A DNA stretch of 64,000 bases from Actinomadura sp. KC06 (GCF_004348735.1 NZ_SMKT01000012.1:21374-85373), one strand, 5' to 3'. Positions 35,066 through 44,218 are shown, numbered from the stretch's first letter. Numbers and translations are program-made. The notes: generated from the sequence alone by a model not told the origin.

Positions 35066-36691
35066 TCAGGTCACGGTGACCACCACCGAATGCCAGCCGG
35101 TGGCCCCGTCCGGGAAGGGCGGTGACCGTGGCTCGGGTTGGGTCGTTCCGGTCTTGTCGGTGGCGCGGACGCGGAGCGTGTGCGAGCCCGGGACGGCGTC
35201 CCACTCGGCGACCCACTGCCGCCAGGTGTCGATGCCGGGGCCCGGGGCGAGCCGCGCCGGACGCCATGGCCCGTCGTCGGCCTGCCATTCGACGGCGTCG
35301 ATGCCGCGGTGCTGGGCCCAGGCCGTACCGGCGACGGCGACGGGTCCGGCTTTGAGGCGGGCGAACGGCTTGGGGACGTCAATGCGGGAGAAGGTCTTCA
35401 CCGGCGCGCGTTCGGCATAGCCGCGTCTGGTCCAGTACGCCTGGTCGGTGGCGAACCGGGTGACCTTGAGGTCGACGACCCACTTGGTCGCCGACACGTA
35501 TCCGTACAGGCCGGGCACCACCAAGCGGGCGGGGAAGCCGTGCGCGACCGGCAGCGGCTCGCCGTTCATCCCCACGGCGAGGACCGCGTCGCGGCCGTCC
35601 AGCACGGTCTCCAGCGGGGTGCTGAGCGTCATGCCGTCGGACGAGCGGGACAGGATCTGGTCGGCCCCCGGCAGCACCCCGGCCCTGCGCAGCAGCGGTC
35701 CGAGCGGCGCGCCGAGCCAGCGGGCGTTCCCGGCCAGGTCGCCGCCGACCTGGTTCGACACGCACGACACGGTGATGTCGCGTTCGATCAGCGCCAGGCG
35801 CAGCAGGTCGTCGAACGTCAGCTCGACGGGGCGGGCGAGCATGCCGTGGATCCGCAGCGTCCAGTCCCGGGGATCGACCTGGGGCAGGACGAGCGCGGTG
35901 TCGACCCGGTAGAAGTCGGAATTGGACGTACGGAACGGCGTCATGCCAGGGACCCGCACCTGGGCGCCCGCCGGGACCGGAGGCGCAGGGCTGACCGGAC
36001 GCGGCAGCCGCACGTCCGCCCGGACCGATGAGACATCACCGCGGCGCAGCAGCATCCGCCCGGATACGCCGCTCACCGCGGCGACGCCGATCACCCCCGC
36101 GCCCGTCAGCAGCGCCCGCCGCCAACCGACCTCGGCGCCCGGGGCGGAGGGTCGCTCGGGCTCGGCGTCCTGCCCGGGCTCGGCGTCCTGCTCGGGTTCT
36201 GTTGTGGGCTCGGGTCCGGTGTCGCGGCGACGGCGTTCCAGCCCGGCCGTCCGGCTCCTGGCGTCGCCCCCCGTGCCACGTGTCAGCAGGGTCAGGGCGG
36301 CCATGCCCGCGAGCGCGCCGACCGTGGCCGGCACCGCGTCCACCGGCTCGGCGACCGGCCTGGTCAGCGCCGCGACGATCCCGACGGTTCCGAACGCGGC
36401 GAGCCCGAGCAGGCCCCAGGCGAGCCTGCGCCGGCCGAGCAGCCCGATGGCGGGCGCGGCCGCGGCGACGCCGGCGGCGAGGCCGATCAGCAGGACCGTC
36501 TTGTCGTCGCTCCCGAAATGGCGGATCGCGAAGTCCTTCAACCACACCGGTGTGAGGTCGATGAAGCCCGCGCCGACGGCCGGCAGCGGAGAGGACGACA
36601 CGCGTCCGAGCGCACCGGCCGCGAGCTCCGCGGTTCCCATCGCGGCGGCTGCGGCGAGCAGTCCGCGCAGAGCGGCGGTGACCCACCGCAT
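35066..36691 (-). CDS. Membrane-anchored molybdopterin oxidoreductase (sulfite oxidase family)
   Basis: 541 residues from ATG 36691; GTG 36718 is possible. Residues 1-135 hold about four membrane helices; 150-185 is an acidic Glu/Pro-rich loop; another helix near 195-210 precedes the outer catalytic part. Residues 260-420 are the sulfite-oxidase-type molybdopterin domain with the Mo-ligand cysteine C310 (ITVSCVSNQVGGDLAGNARW) and PARLVVPGLYGYVSATKWV. Residues 430-540 are the dimerisation (Mo-co_dimer) domain. Probable extracytoplasmic reductase or oxidase; substrate unknown. Divergent from sigK and preceded by a SigK-like promoter (36726-36752). Confidence 0.9.
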   Translation of the reverse strand: MRWVTAALRGLLAAAAAMGTAELAAGALGRVSSSPLPAVGAGFIDLTPVWLKDFAIRHFGSDDKTVLLIGLAAGVAAAAPAIGLLGRRRLAWGLLGLAAFGTVGIVAALTRPVAEPVDAVPATVGALAGMAALTLLTRGTGGDARSRTAGLERRRRDTGPEPTTEPEQDAEPGQDAEPERPSAPGAEVGWRRALLTGAGVIGVAAVSGVSGRMLLRRGDVSSVRADVRLPRPVSPAPPVPAGAQVRVPGMTPFRTSNSDFYRVDTALVLPQVDPRDWTLRIHGMLARPVELTFDDLLRLALIERDITVSCVSNQVGGDLAGNARWLGAPLGPLLRRAGVLPGADQILSRSSDGMTLSTPLETVLDGRDAVLAVGMNGEPLPVAHGFPARLVVPGLYGYVSATKWVVDLKVTRFATDQAYWTRRGYAERAPVKTFSRIDVPKPFARLKAGPVAVAGTAWAQHRGIDAVEWQADDGPWRPARLAPGPGIDTWRQWVAEWDAVPGSHTLRVRATDKTGTTQPEPRSPPFPDGATGWHSVVVTVT

Positions 36692-36725
36692 TCGCCCAGT
36701 CGCTCGTTTCGCTGTCACACCGGGT

Positions 36726-36752
36726 GTTCGGGGCCGGACGACACGTGGATGG
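36726..36752 (-). promoter_or_regulatory. SigK-type promoter toward the oxidoreductase/fasciclin genes
   Basis: On the minus strand CCATCC (36752-36747), 15-bp spacer, CCGAAC (36731-36726). Same boxes and spacing as the promoter before sigK, and close to the mycobacterial SigK consensus as I recall it. Confidence 0.7.
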
Positions 36753-36778
36753 GTCGCGTTCTTCAGCGGATCCTGGGC

Positions 36779-36805
36779 CCATCCATGAGGGCATCCGCTC
36801 CGAAC
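36779..36805 (+). promoter_or_regulatory. SigK-type promoter before sigK
   Basis: CCATCC (36779-36784), 15-bp spacer, CCGAAC (36800-36805). The predicted transcript start coincides with GTG 36813, implying autoregulation and a leaderless message. Confidence 0.7.
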
Positions 36806-36812
36806 CAACGGT

Positions 36813-37421
36813 GTGGAGATGACCGAGCCGGCCGGCGAGCCGCCCAGAACACTGAAGCCGATCGGTGCCGCGTCCTGCGGTACGCCCGAGCTGGCCGAGC
36901 TGCTCGGCCGTGTCGCCCGCGGCGACCAGGACGCGTTCGGGCAGGTGTACGAGCTGCTGTCCGGTCCGGTGTACGGGCTGGCGCTGCGGGTCGTCCGCGA
37001 CCCGGCGCAAGCGGAGGAGATCGCGCAGGACGTGCTGGTCGAGGTGTGGCGCAAAGCGTCGCACTACCGGCCCGAACGCGGCAGCGCGACGTCCTGGGTC
37101 CTGACCGTGGCGCACCGCCGCGCCGTCGACCGGGTCCGCTCCAGCCAGGCCGACCGCGACCGCGAGGAGCGCACCGCCGCGCCCGCGCCCGGCTACGACG
37201 AGGTCGCCGAAGAGGTCGGCACCCGGCTGGAGCACCAGCAGGTGCGCCGCTGCATGAGCAGCCTCACCGAGACGCAACGTGAATCGATCACCCTGGCCTA
37301 CTACGGCGGCTACACCTACCGCGAGGTCTCCGAACTGCTCGGCGTCGGCCTCGCCGCCGTCAAGACCCGGATGCGCGACGGACTCATCCGGTTGCGTGAC
37401 TGCCTGGGAGTCCAGCCATGA
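36813..37421 (+). CDS. sigK: ECF sigma factor SigK
   Basis: 202 residues from GTG 36813; ATG 36819 is next in frame. Sigma region 2: FGQVYELLSGPVYGLALRVV, AEEIAQDVLVEVWRKASHYR, SWVLTVAHRRAVDRVRS. Region 4: LTETQRESITLAYYGGYTYR, EVSELLGVGLAAVKTRMRDG. SigK identity follows from sequence type and context: the overlapping RskA-like anti-sigma gene and the divergent oxidoreductase and fasciclin genes reproduce the sigK-rskA-mpt70/83 theme. Predicted to direct RNA polymerase to the paired CCATCC-N15-CCGAAC promoters. Confidence 0.92.
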   Translation: MEMTEPAGEPPRTLKPIGAASCGTPELAELLGRVARGDQDAFGQVYELLSGPVYGLALRVVRDPAQAEEIAQDVLVEVWRKASHYRPERGSATSWVLTVAHRRAVDRVRSSQADRDREERTAAPAPGYDEVAEEVGTRLEHQQVRRCMSSLTETQRESITLAYYGGYTYREVSELLGVGLAAVKTRMRDGLIRLRDCLGVQP

Positions 37422-38128
37422 CCCACGACCCGCACGACCTGGCCGGACCCTACGTCCTGGACGCGCTCGGCGACACCGAACGGCGCCGCTTCGAGCGCCA
37501 CCTGCCGGGCTGCACCGCCTGCGCCGAGGAGACCGCCGGACTCCGCGAGACCACGGTCCGGCTGGCGCTCGCCGCCGCCCGCCGCCCACCGGACCGGCTC
37601 CGCGAACGCGTCATGGCCGAGATCGCCCGGACCCGGCAGTCGCCCCCTCCGCTCGCCCGCCGCCTGCCGTCCCCCCGCACCCGCGGGCTGAGCCGGATCG
37701 CCGCCGCGGCGTGCCTGGTCCTGGCGCTCATCGGCGGCGGCACGACCTGGCACTACCACCGCTCCGCCGACCAGGAACGAGCTCTGAACCGCCAGGTCAC
37801 GGCAGTGATGACGGCACCGGACGCGCACACCTCCACCGCCCGCGCCCAAGGAGCCGCCACCGTCACCGTCGTGTCGTCCCGCTCACTCGGCAAAGCCGTC
37901 GTCACCACGGCCCGGCTACAGCATCTGCCACCAGCCAAGACGTACCAGATGTGGTGGCTTGGCCCGACCGCGCCACGCTCCGCCGGAACCTTGGACCCGT
38001 CGGGACGGCAACGCCCGGTCATTACGGTCGGCCTCGGGAACGCGCAGCGCTTCGGCGTCACCATCGAACCGGCGGGCGGCTCCCCTCAACCGACCAGCCC
38101 TCCGCTCCTGACCGTCGCCCTCGGCTGA
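37418..38128 (+). CDS. rskA: Anti-sigma-K factor RskA
   Basis: 236 residues; ATG 37418 overlaps the sigK stop. N-terminal zinc-associated anti-sigma motif H-x3-C-x2-C (H28, C32, C35 in HLPGCTAC), one membrane helix (about residues 90-108), and an extracytoplasmic RskA C-terminal domain (QHLPPAKTYQMWWLGPTAPR, then GVTIEPAGGSPQPTSP). It should hold SigK at the membrane and release it after regulated proteolysis. Confidence 0.93.
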   Translation: MTHDPHDLAGPYVLDALGDTERRRFERHLPGCTACAEETAGLRETTVRLALAAARRPPDRLRERVMAEIARTRQSPPPLARRLPSPRTRGLSRIAAAACLVLALIGGGTTWHYHRSADQERALNRQVTAVMTAPDAHTSTARAQGAATVTVVSSRSLGKAVVTTARLQHLPPAKTYQMWWLGPTAPRSAGTLDPSGRQRPVITVGLGNAQRFGVTIEPAGGSPQPTSPPLLTVALG

Positions 38129-38178
38129 TCCAGGGCGGGTTCCGGATCACGGGGGTGGAGCGCGGCAGTTCCGGCTGA

Positions 38179-38197
38179 TGAGGTTAGGCTGCCCTTA
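38179..38197. promoter_or_regulatory. Iron box (IdeR/DmdR type), copy 1
   Basis: TGAGGTTAGGCTGCCCTTA closely matches the actinobacterial iron box (TTAGGTTAGGCTNNCCTAA-like). It lies 53 bp before the siderophore permease gene; iron-loaded repressor would shut the operon. Confidence 0.75.
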
Positions 38198-38249
38198 TTT
38201 GCCGCCGTTTCGGAGGAATTGTGGTGCTGGCCGGAATCGGCGGACGCGG

Positions 38250-39308
38250 ATGAGCACGGTGATCGCCAAGCGGCCGCCGGTGTCCCGGGTCGCGGCCGCA
38301 CGCCGGCGGCGGGTCGTGGGTCTTGGCGTGCTCGTGGCCGTCCTGCTGACGGCGGGGGCGCTGTCGATGGTCGTCGGCGCGCGGGCGCTGAGCCCCCGCG
38401 AGGTATGGCAGGGGCTGTTCGCGGCATCGGACGCCGACCAGCGGCTCACCGAGATCAGGCTCATCGTGCGGACGGTCCGGGTGCCGCGGACGGTGCTCGC
38501 GATCGTGGCGGGCGTCGCCCTGGGGATCGGCGGGGCGCTGATCCAGGGGTGCACGCGCAACCCGATCGCCGACACGGGGCTGCTCGGAGTGAACGCCGGT
38601 GCCTCGTTCGCCGTGGTGTCGGCGGTCTCCCTGTTCGGGCTCGCGAACCCGTTCCAGTACGTCTGGTTCGCCTTCCTGGGGGCGGCGGTCGCCGGGGTCG
38701 TCGTGTTCGGGCTGGCGAGCATCGGGCGCGGGGCCGGGAACCCGCTGACGCTCGCGCTGGCCGGGCAGGGGGTCGCGGTGTTCCTGGCGGCGATGACCAC
38801 GGCGGTCGCGCTGTCGGACAAGGCGTCGCTGAACGCGCTGCGGTTCTGGAACGCGGGCTCGGTGGCCGGGGTGAAGTTCGACGTCATCTGGCCGGTGTCG
38901 GCTTTCATCGCGGCCGGGCTGGTCCTGACGGTGATCATGCTGCCCGCCATCAACCTGCTCAACCTGGGCGACGACGTGGCGCGCGGGCTCGGGGTGAACA
39001 TCGCGCTGACCCGGACGGTCGGCATCGCCGCCATCACCCTGCTGGCGGGCGCGGCGACGGCGGCGTGCGGCCCGATCGCGTTCCTCGGGCTCATGGTCGC
39101 CCATGTCGCCCGGTATCTGACCGGGCCTGACTACCGATGGCTCGTCCCGTATGCGGGGCTGCTCGGGGCGGTCGTCCTGCTGGTGTGCGACATCGTGGGA
39201 CGCGTCGTCGTCCGGCCGGGCGAGCTGGACGCGGGCATCGTCGTCGCCCTCCTCGGCGCCCCGTTCTTCGCGGCTCTGGTCTGGCGCGGAAAGCTCAAGA
39301 CCGCATGA
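38250..39308 (+). CDS. Ferric-siderophore ABC permease (FecCD family)
   Basis: 352 residues from ATG 38250; a longer frame to 38178 overlaps the iron box and is unlikely. About ten helices. FecCD signatures: RVPRTVLAIVAGVALGIGGA, IQGCTRNPIADTGLLGVNAG, LGDDVARGLGVN, and GPIAFLGLMVAHVARYLTGPDYR. It forms a heterodimeric channel with the next gene (ATGA overlap) and takes up Fe(III)-siderophore delivered by the lipoprotein at 41366. Confidence 0.93.
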   Translation: MSTVIAKRPPVSRVAAARRRRVVGLGVLVAVLLTAGALSMVVGARALSPREVWQGLFAASDADQRLTEIRLIVRTVRVPRTVLAIVAGVALGIGGALIQGCTRNPIADTGLLGVNAGASFAVVSAVSLFGLANPFQYVWFAFLGAAVAGVVVFGLASIGRGAGNPLTLALAGQGVAVFLAAMTTAVALSDKASLNALRFWNAGSVAGVKFDVIWPVSAFIAAGLVLTVIMLPAINLLNLGDDVARGLGVNIALTRTVGIAAITLLAGAATAACGPIAFLGLMVAHVARYLTGPDYRWLVPYAGLLGAVVLLVCDIVGRVVVRPGELDAGIVVALLGAPFFAALVWRGKLKTA

Positions 39309-40381
39309 ACCAGACGGATGTGAAGCGGTCCGTGACGCCGGGTGTGCGGCTCGGGCGGGTGTCGTTCATGTGGCGGCCCTGGCCCGTCCTCGTCACGGTG
39401 GTGCTGGCGGCGGCGGCGTTCCTGGTGTTCTGCCTGTCCATCGGCGTCGGCGACTTCCCCATCGCGCTGCCCCGCGTGATCGCCACCATCCTCGGCCGGG
39501 GCGAGCGGGTCGACGAGTTCGTGATCATGGACCTGCGGATGCCGCGCGCCCTGGCCGGGCTCGTCGTGGGGGTCGCGCTGGGGGTGTCCGGGGCGATCAC
39601 GCAGTCGATCGCGCGCAACCCGCTGGCCAGCCCGGACGTTCTGGGGATCACGGGTGGCGCAAGCGCGGTCGCGGTGTTCCTGGTGACGGTCTCGGGCGGG
39701 GTGTCCGCGTTGGTCGCCGGGTCGGTGGGCATGTCGGCGGCGGCGCTCGCGGGCGGGCTCGGCACCGGTCTGCTGGTGTACTTCCTCGCCTGGCGGCGCG
39801 GGATCGACGGCTTCCGGCTCATCCTCATCGGCATCTCGATGAACGCGCTGATGCAGGCGCTCACTGCCTGGCTGCTGGTCACCGCCGACATCAGGGACGT
39901 GGCCCGCGCCCAGGCGTGGCTGATCGGCTCGCTGGACGGACGCTCCTGGGACGACATCCGGGTGCCGCTCTGGTGCGCGGCCGTCCTGCTGGCCGTCGTC
40001 GGGGCCGCCGCGTTCCAGTTCAGGCAGCTGACCTTCGGTGACGACGTCGCCGCGGGGCTGGGCGTCCGGTACTCGGCGGTGCGGGCGGTCATGCTGCTGT
40101 GCGCGGTGCTGCTGGCCGGTGTGGCGGTGAGCGCGGCGGGGCCGGTCCCGTTCGTCGCGCTGGTGGCGCCGCAGGTGGCGATGCGGCTGGCGCGCTGCCC
40201 GACGCCGCCGCTGGTGGCGTCCGGCCTGGTGGGCGCGCTGCTGCTGATCGGCTCGGACCTGGTGGCGCGCACCGCGCTGCAGGTCACGCTGCCGGTCGGC
40301 GTGGTCACCGCCGCGATCGGCGGGCCCTTCCTCGTCTACCTGCTGGTGCGGGCGAACCTCCGCCAGGCGACACGGGGGTAG
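39305..40381 (+). CDS. Ferric-siderophore ABC permease (FecCD family), second subunit
   Basis: 358 residues; ATG 39305 overlaps the first permease. FecCD features: LRMPRALAGLVVGVALGVSG, IARNPLASPDVLGITGGASA, FGDDVAAGLGVRYS, and AAGPVPFVALVAPQVAMRLA. Completes the membrane channel of the importer. Followed 24 bp later by the ATPase GTG. Confidence 0.93.
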   Translation: MNQTDVKRSVTPGVRLGRVSFMWRPWPVLVTVVLAAAAFLVFCLSIGVGDFPIALPRVIATILGRGERVDEFVIMDLRMPRALAGLVVGVALGVSGAITQSIARNPLASPDVLGITGGASAVAVFLVTVSGGVSALVAGSVGMSAAALAGGLGTGLLVYFLAWRRGIDGFRLILIGISMNALMQALTAWLLVTADIRDVARAQAWLIGSLDGRSWDDIRVPLWCAAVLLAVVGAAAFQFRQLTFGDDVAAGLGVRYSAVRAVMLLCAVLLAGVAVSAAGPVPFVALVAPQVAMRLARCPTPPLVASGLVGALLLIGSDLVARTALQVTLPVGVVTAAIGGPFLVYLLVRANLRQATRG

Positions 40382-40405
40382 GCGATGCCGAGCAAAGGAG
40401 ATCCA

Positions 40406-41278
40406 GTGACCGCTGAAACGCAGGCCGACGCGCCGCTGGCCGCGCGGGGCGTCACGGTCGGGTACGGCGGTCGGACGGTCATCGACGGCCTCGACGTGGC
40501 GATCCCGCCCGGGGTCATCACGACGATCATCGGCCCGAACGGCTGCGGGAAGACGACCCTGCTCCGGACGCTGTCGCGGCTGCTCAGGCCGTCGAAGGGC
40601 ACGGTCGTCCTGGACGGCGAGGACATCGCCAAGCTCAAGACCAGGAACGTCGCCAAGAGGCTCGGCCTGCTGCCGCAGGCGCCGGTGGCGCCGGACGGGC
40701 TGACGGTCGCCGACCTCGTCGCGAGGGGCCGCCATCCGCACCAGAGCTGGCTGCGGCAGTGGTCGTCGGACGACGCCGCCGTCGTGGAGCGCGCGCTCGC
40801 CATGACCGGGGTGTCCGACCTGGCCGACCGTCCGGTGGACTCGCTGTCCGGCGGGCAGCGCCAGCGCGTCTGGATCTCGATGACCCTGGCTCAGGGCACC
40901 GACCTGCTGCTGCTGGACGAGCCGACCACCTACCTGGACCTGGCGCACGCGATCGACGTCCTCGACCTGGTGGACGACCTGCACGAGTCGGGACGCACCG
41001 TCGTCATGGTCCTGCACGACCTCAACCTGGCGACGCGCTACAGCGACAACCTCATCGTGATGCGGGCGGGGACGGTCCTGGCGCAGGGGCATCCGCGGGA
41101 CGTGATCACCGCCGGGCTGCTGGACGAGGCGTTCGGCCTGCGCGCGGAGGTGATCGACGACCCGGTGGGCGACCGTCCGCTGATCGTCCCGATCGGCCGC
41201 ACCCACGTCCGCCCCGGCGGCGCCCACGTCCGCCCTGGTCGGAGGCGGGACCCCGATGGAGAAGAAGATCCTAATTAG
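40406..41278 (+). CDS. Ferric-siderophore ABC ATP-binding protein
   Basis: 290 residues. GTG 40406 has AAAGGAG at ideal spacing; the in-frame ATG 40385 lacks one. FepC/FhuC-class ATPase: Walker A GPNGCGKTT, Q-loop LPQAPVAPDG, signature LSGGQRQR, Walker B LLLLDEPTT, and VLHDLNLATRYSD H-loop. The C-terminal 30 residues are a basic Arg/Pro/Gly tail beyond the usual end. Its stop codon overlaps iron box 2. Confidence 0.93.
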   Translation: MTAETQADAPLAARGVTVGYGGRTVIDGLDVAIPPGVITTIIGPNGCGKTTLLRTLSRLLRPSKGTVVLDGEDIAKLKTRNVAKRLGLLPQAPVAPDGLTVADLVARGRHPHQSWLRQWSSDDAAVVERALAMTGVSDLADRPVDSLSGGQRQRVWISMTLAQGTDLLLLDEPTTYLDLAHAIDVLDLVDDLHESGRTVVMVLHDLNLATRYSDNLIVMRAGTVLAQGHPRDVITAGLLDEAFGLRAEVIDDPVGDRPLIVPIGRTHVRPGGAHVRPGRRRDPDGEEDPN

Positions 41279-41293
41279 GTTAGGCTGCCCTTA
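41275..41293. promoter_or_regulatory. Iron box (IdeR/DmdR type), copy 2
   Basis: TTAGGTTAGGCTGCCCTTA, identical to copy 1 over 20 consecutive bases (41277-41296). It overlaps the ATPase stop and lies 73 bp before the binding-protein gene, giving that gene its own iron-controlled start. Confidence 0.8.
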
Positions 41294-41365
41294 TTTACGC
41301 CTGTTAATGTACGTCTGCTCTGGAACGATCCAGCGGCGTCCGGCCTGGAAAGCAAGGGATTTCGC

Positions 41366-42424
41366 ATGCCACTCCCCCGACTGACACGTCCGAGATCCCG
41401 GCGGCGGCCGGCCGCGCTCCTGTCGGCCGCGGCCCTCGGCGCCGCGCTCCTCACGGGCTGCGGCTCCGACTCCTCGGACGACGCGGACGGCGGCGCGCAG
41501 GCCGCCGCGGGCGGCGTCTTCCCGGTCACCGTGGAGCACGCGTTCGGGTCCACGAAGATCACCGAGGCTCCGAAGCGGGTCGTCTCCGTCGGCTACACCG
41601 ACGACCAGGCCATCCTGGCGCTCGGCACCAAGCCCGTCGGCATGGTCGACCAGTACCCGAACCCGGCGGGCACATCCCCCGACATCAACACCCAGTGGCC
41701 CTGGGTGAAGGACAAGTGGGGCGACGCCAGGCCCGAGGTCGTCATGAACAACGGCGACACCGGCCCGAACTTCGAGAAGATCGCCGCGCTGCGCCCCGAC
41801 CTGATCATCGCGGTCTACTCCGAGATCGACCAGGCCGCCTACGACAAGCTCTCCAAGATCGCCCCGACGGTGGGCCGGACGAAGGCGGAGAAGGAGCCGT
41901 TCAGCGCGCCGTGGCAGGACAACGCGGTGCACATCGCCAAGGCCCTCGGCAAGGAGGCCGAGGGCAAGAAGCTGGTGCAGGACATCCAGGCCAAGCTCGA
42001 CGCCGCCCGCAAGGCGCACCCGGCCTTCGCGGGCCAGACCGCCGTCGCCGTGTCCTGGTACAAGGACTCGATCGCGCCGTTCACCACGACCGACGTGCGC
42101 GGACGGCTGCTCTCGGGCATCGGCTTCAAGGGCGCCGCCGAGATCGACAAGATCGCGGGCGGCAAGTTCTTCACGGTGCTGTCCCCCGAGCGCATGGACC
42201 TCATCGACGTCGACCGCATCTTCGTCATCAACGACAAGGCGGACCAGGAGGCGCTGAAGAAGTTCGAGCTGTTCGCCAACCTCTCCGCAGTCAAGGGCGG
42301 GAAGGTGTCCTACCTGCTGGACAGCGAGGGCCCGGCGATCGGCGCGGCCATGTCCCAGGGCACGCTGCTGTCCCTGCCGTATGCGATCGACGAGCTGGTC
42401 AAGGCAGCAGCCGCCCAGGGGTGA
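41366..42424 (+). CDS. Siderophore-binding lipoprotein (FepB/FecB family)
   Basis: 352 residues with signal peptide and lipobox L-T-G-C (about residue 31), then an acidic linker. Periplasmic binding type III fold: APKRVVSVGYTDDQAILALG, FEKIAALRPDLIIAVYSE, DAARKAHPAFAGQTAVAVSW, MDLIDVDRIFVINDK. Captures the Fe-siderophore outside and hands it to the FecCD channel. Its stop overlaps the GTG of the ABC exporter-type gene, linking uptake with that transporter. Confidence 0.93.
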   Translation: MPLPRLTRPRSRRRPAALLSAAALGAALLTGCGSDSSDDADGGAQAAAGGVFPVTVEHAFGSTKITEAPKRVVSVGYTDDQAILALGTKPVGMVDQYPNPAGTSPDINTQWPWVKDKWGDARPEVVMNNGDTGPNFEKIAALRPDLIIAVYSEIDQAAYDKLSKIAPTVGRTKAEKEPFSAPWQDNAVHIAKALGKEAEGKKLVQDIQAKLDAARKAHPAFAGQTAVAVSWYKDSIAPFTTTDVRGRLLSGIGFKGAAEIDKIAGGKFFTVLSPERMDLIDVDRIFVINDKADQEALKKFELFANLSAVKGGKVSYLLDSEGPAIGAAMSQGTLLSLPYAIDELVKAAAAQG

Positions 42425-44214
42425 GCACCACCGACACACGCGCCACGGGGACGACGGCGACCCTGCACACGGCGACCGGACGCGAGGCGGCCCGATGGGT
42501 CGCCTCGCATTGCCGGGACGTGCCGTGGCTGACGTCCGCGACCGTCCTCACGACGGTGGCCGGGGCGGCGCTCCAGGTGCTGCCGGTGCTGCTGCTCGGC
42601 CGCGTGGCGGACGGGGTGGCCGGCGGCGAGCCGCAGTCGATCCTGGTCACGATCGGCGCGCTGATGGTGGGCGCCGCGCTGCTCGGCGCGGCCGCCACCG
42701 CCGCGTCGACGTACCTGATCGGACGGCTCGGCGCGGACCTGCTGGCGCGGCTCCGCGAAGGCGCCGTCCGGGCGGTGCTGGGGATGCCGAGCGCGCGGAT
42801 CGAGCAGGTCGGGCGCGGCGACGTGCTCTCCAGGGTCGGCGACGACGTGGCCGTGGTGTCCAAGGGCATCCGGACGGCGGTCCCCACCGTCTTCTCGGCG
42901 GGCGTCCTGGTCGTCATCGCCACCGGCGGCATGTTCGGCCTGGACTGGCGGCTCGGCCTGGCGGGCGCGGGCGCGCTGCCCGCCTACACGCTGGCGCTGC
43001 GCTGGTACCTGCCCCGGTCCGCCCCGCTCTACCAGCGGCAGCGGGCCGCGCAGGCCGACCGGGCGCAGGCGCTGATCAGCGGCCTGAACGGGATCGGCAC
43101 CGTCCGGGCGTACCGGCTCGAGGACGCCTTCCGCGCGAAGGTCACCGCCGAGTCGTGGCGCGTCCGCGATCTCGGCATCGAGGTGTTCCGGTTCTTCGGC
43201 CGGTTCGTCGGGCGGGAGAACCGCGCGGAGTTCATCGGGCTCGTCCTGATCATCGTGGTCGGGTACGCGCTGCTGGAGGCGGACGCCGCCACCCTGGGCG
43301 AGGTCGCGGCGGCGCCGCTGCTGTTCCACCGGCTGTTCAATCCGCTCGGCTCGATCATGTTCACCTTCGACGAGGCGCAGAAGTCGGGCGCGAGCCTGAC
43401 CCGGCTGGTCGGCGTCCTGGGAGAGGCCGCCGAGGACCGGTTGGTCGGCGACCCGGCCGCCCCGCCGCCCACCGCCGCCGCGTACCCGGTGGCGGTGGAG
43501 GGGCTGACGTTCACCTATCCCGGCGGCGAGGAGCCCGTCCTCCGGGACGTCGACCTGGCGATCCCGTCCGGCGGCTCGCTCGCGCTGGTGGGGGCGACGG
43601 GCGCGGGCAAGTCGACCCTGGCCGCGCTGGTCGCGGGCATCGGGACCCCGCAGAAGGGCTCGGTCCGCATCGGCTCGACGGACCTCGCCGACCTGGACGA
43701 GGCCGGGGCGCGGACCTTGGTGAGCATCCTGACGCAGGAGACGCACGTGTTCTCCGGCCCGCTCGCCGACGACCTCCGGCTCGCCGCACCGAACGCGACC
43801 ACCGCCGAGCTGATGGACGCGTTGCGCACGGTCGGCGCAGGCGAATGGGTCGACGCGCTGCCCGACGGCCTCGACACCAGGGTCGGCGAGGGCGGCGAAC
43901 GCCTCGACGTCACCAAGGTCGCGCAGATCGCCCTGGCCCGCCTGGTCCTGGGCCGCGCACCGGTCGTGGTGCTGGACGAGTCGACCGCCGAGGCGGGCAG
44001 CCAGGGCGCCGCCGAACTGGAACGGGCCGTCCTCGCCGCATGCCAGGGCCGTACCACGTTGTTCGTCGCGCACCGGCTGACCCAGGCGATGACCGCCGAC
44101 CGGATCGCCGTCCTGGACGCGGGCCGCGTGGTCGAACACGGAACCCACGAAGAACTGGTCGCCCAAGACGGCCGGTACGCGCGGCTGTGGCGAGCCTGGC
44201 GAGAAGGCAGTTAG
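42421..44214 (+). CDS. ABC transporter subunit A (fused permease-ATPase), degenerate signature
   Basis: 597 residues from GTG 42421. Residues 20-335 are a six-helix type IV (exporter-fold) domain; 350-597 the ATPase. Walker A GATGAGKST (about 390) and Walker B with catalytic Glu in VVVLDESTAEAGS are intact, but the LSGGQ signature reads LDVTK (VGEGGERLDVTKVAQ). Subunit B at 44219 has the opposite defects, so the pair should form one working ATP site. Located in an iron operon, it resembles IrtAB/YbtPQ-type siderophore importers or an apo-siderophore exporter. Confidence 0.9.
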   Translation: MSTTDTRATGTTATLHTATGREAARWVASHCRDVPWLTSATVLTTVAGAALQVLPVLLLGRVADGVAGGEPQSILVTIGALMVGAALLGAAATAASTYLIGRLGADLLARLREGAVRAVLGMPSARIEQVGRGDVLSRVGDDVAVVSKGIRTAVPTVFSAGVLVVIATGGMFGLDWRLGLAGAGALPAYTLALRWYLPRSAPLYQRQRAAQADRAQALISGLNGIGTVRAYRLEDAFRAKVTAESWRVRDLGIEVFRFFGRFVGRENRAEFIGLVLIIVVGYALLEADAATLGEVAAAPLLFHRLFNPLGSIMFTFDEAQKSGASLTRLVGVLGEAAEDRLVGDPAAPPPTAAAYPVAVEGLTFTYPGGEEPVLRDVDLAIPSGGSLALVGATGAGKSTLAALVAGIGTPQKGSVRIGSTDLADLDEAGARTLVSILTQETHVFSGPLADDLRLAAPNATTAELMDALRTVGAGEWVDALPDGLDTRVGEGGERLDVTKVAQIALARLVLGRAPVVVLDESTAEAGSQGAAELERAVLAACQGRTTLFVAHRLTQAMTADRIAVLDAGRVVEHGTHEELVAQDGRYARLWRAWREGS

Positions 44215-44218
44215 GTCG

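Noticed and set aside
38219..39130. ORF with a strong GGAGG site just upstream (38212)
   Set aside because: Its frame gives Arg/Gly-rich nonsense; the FecCD frame begins at 38250.
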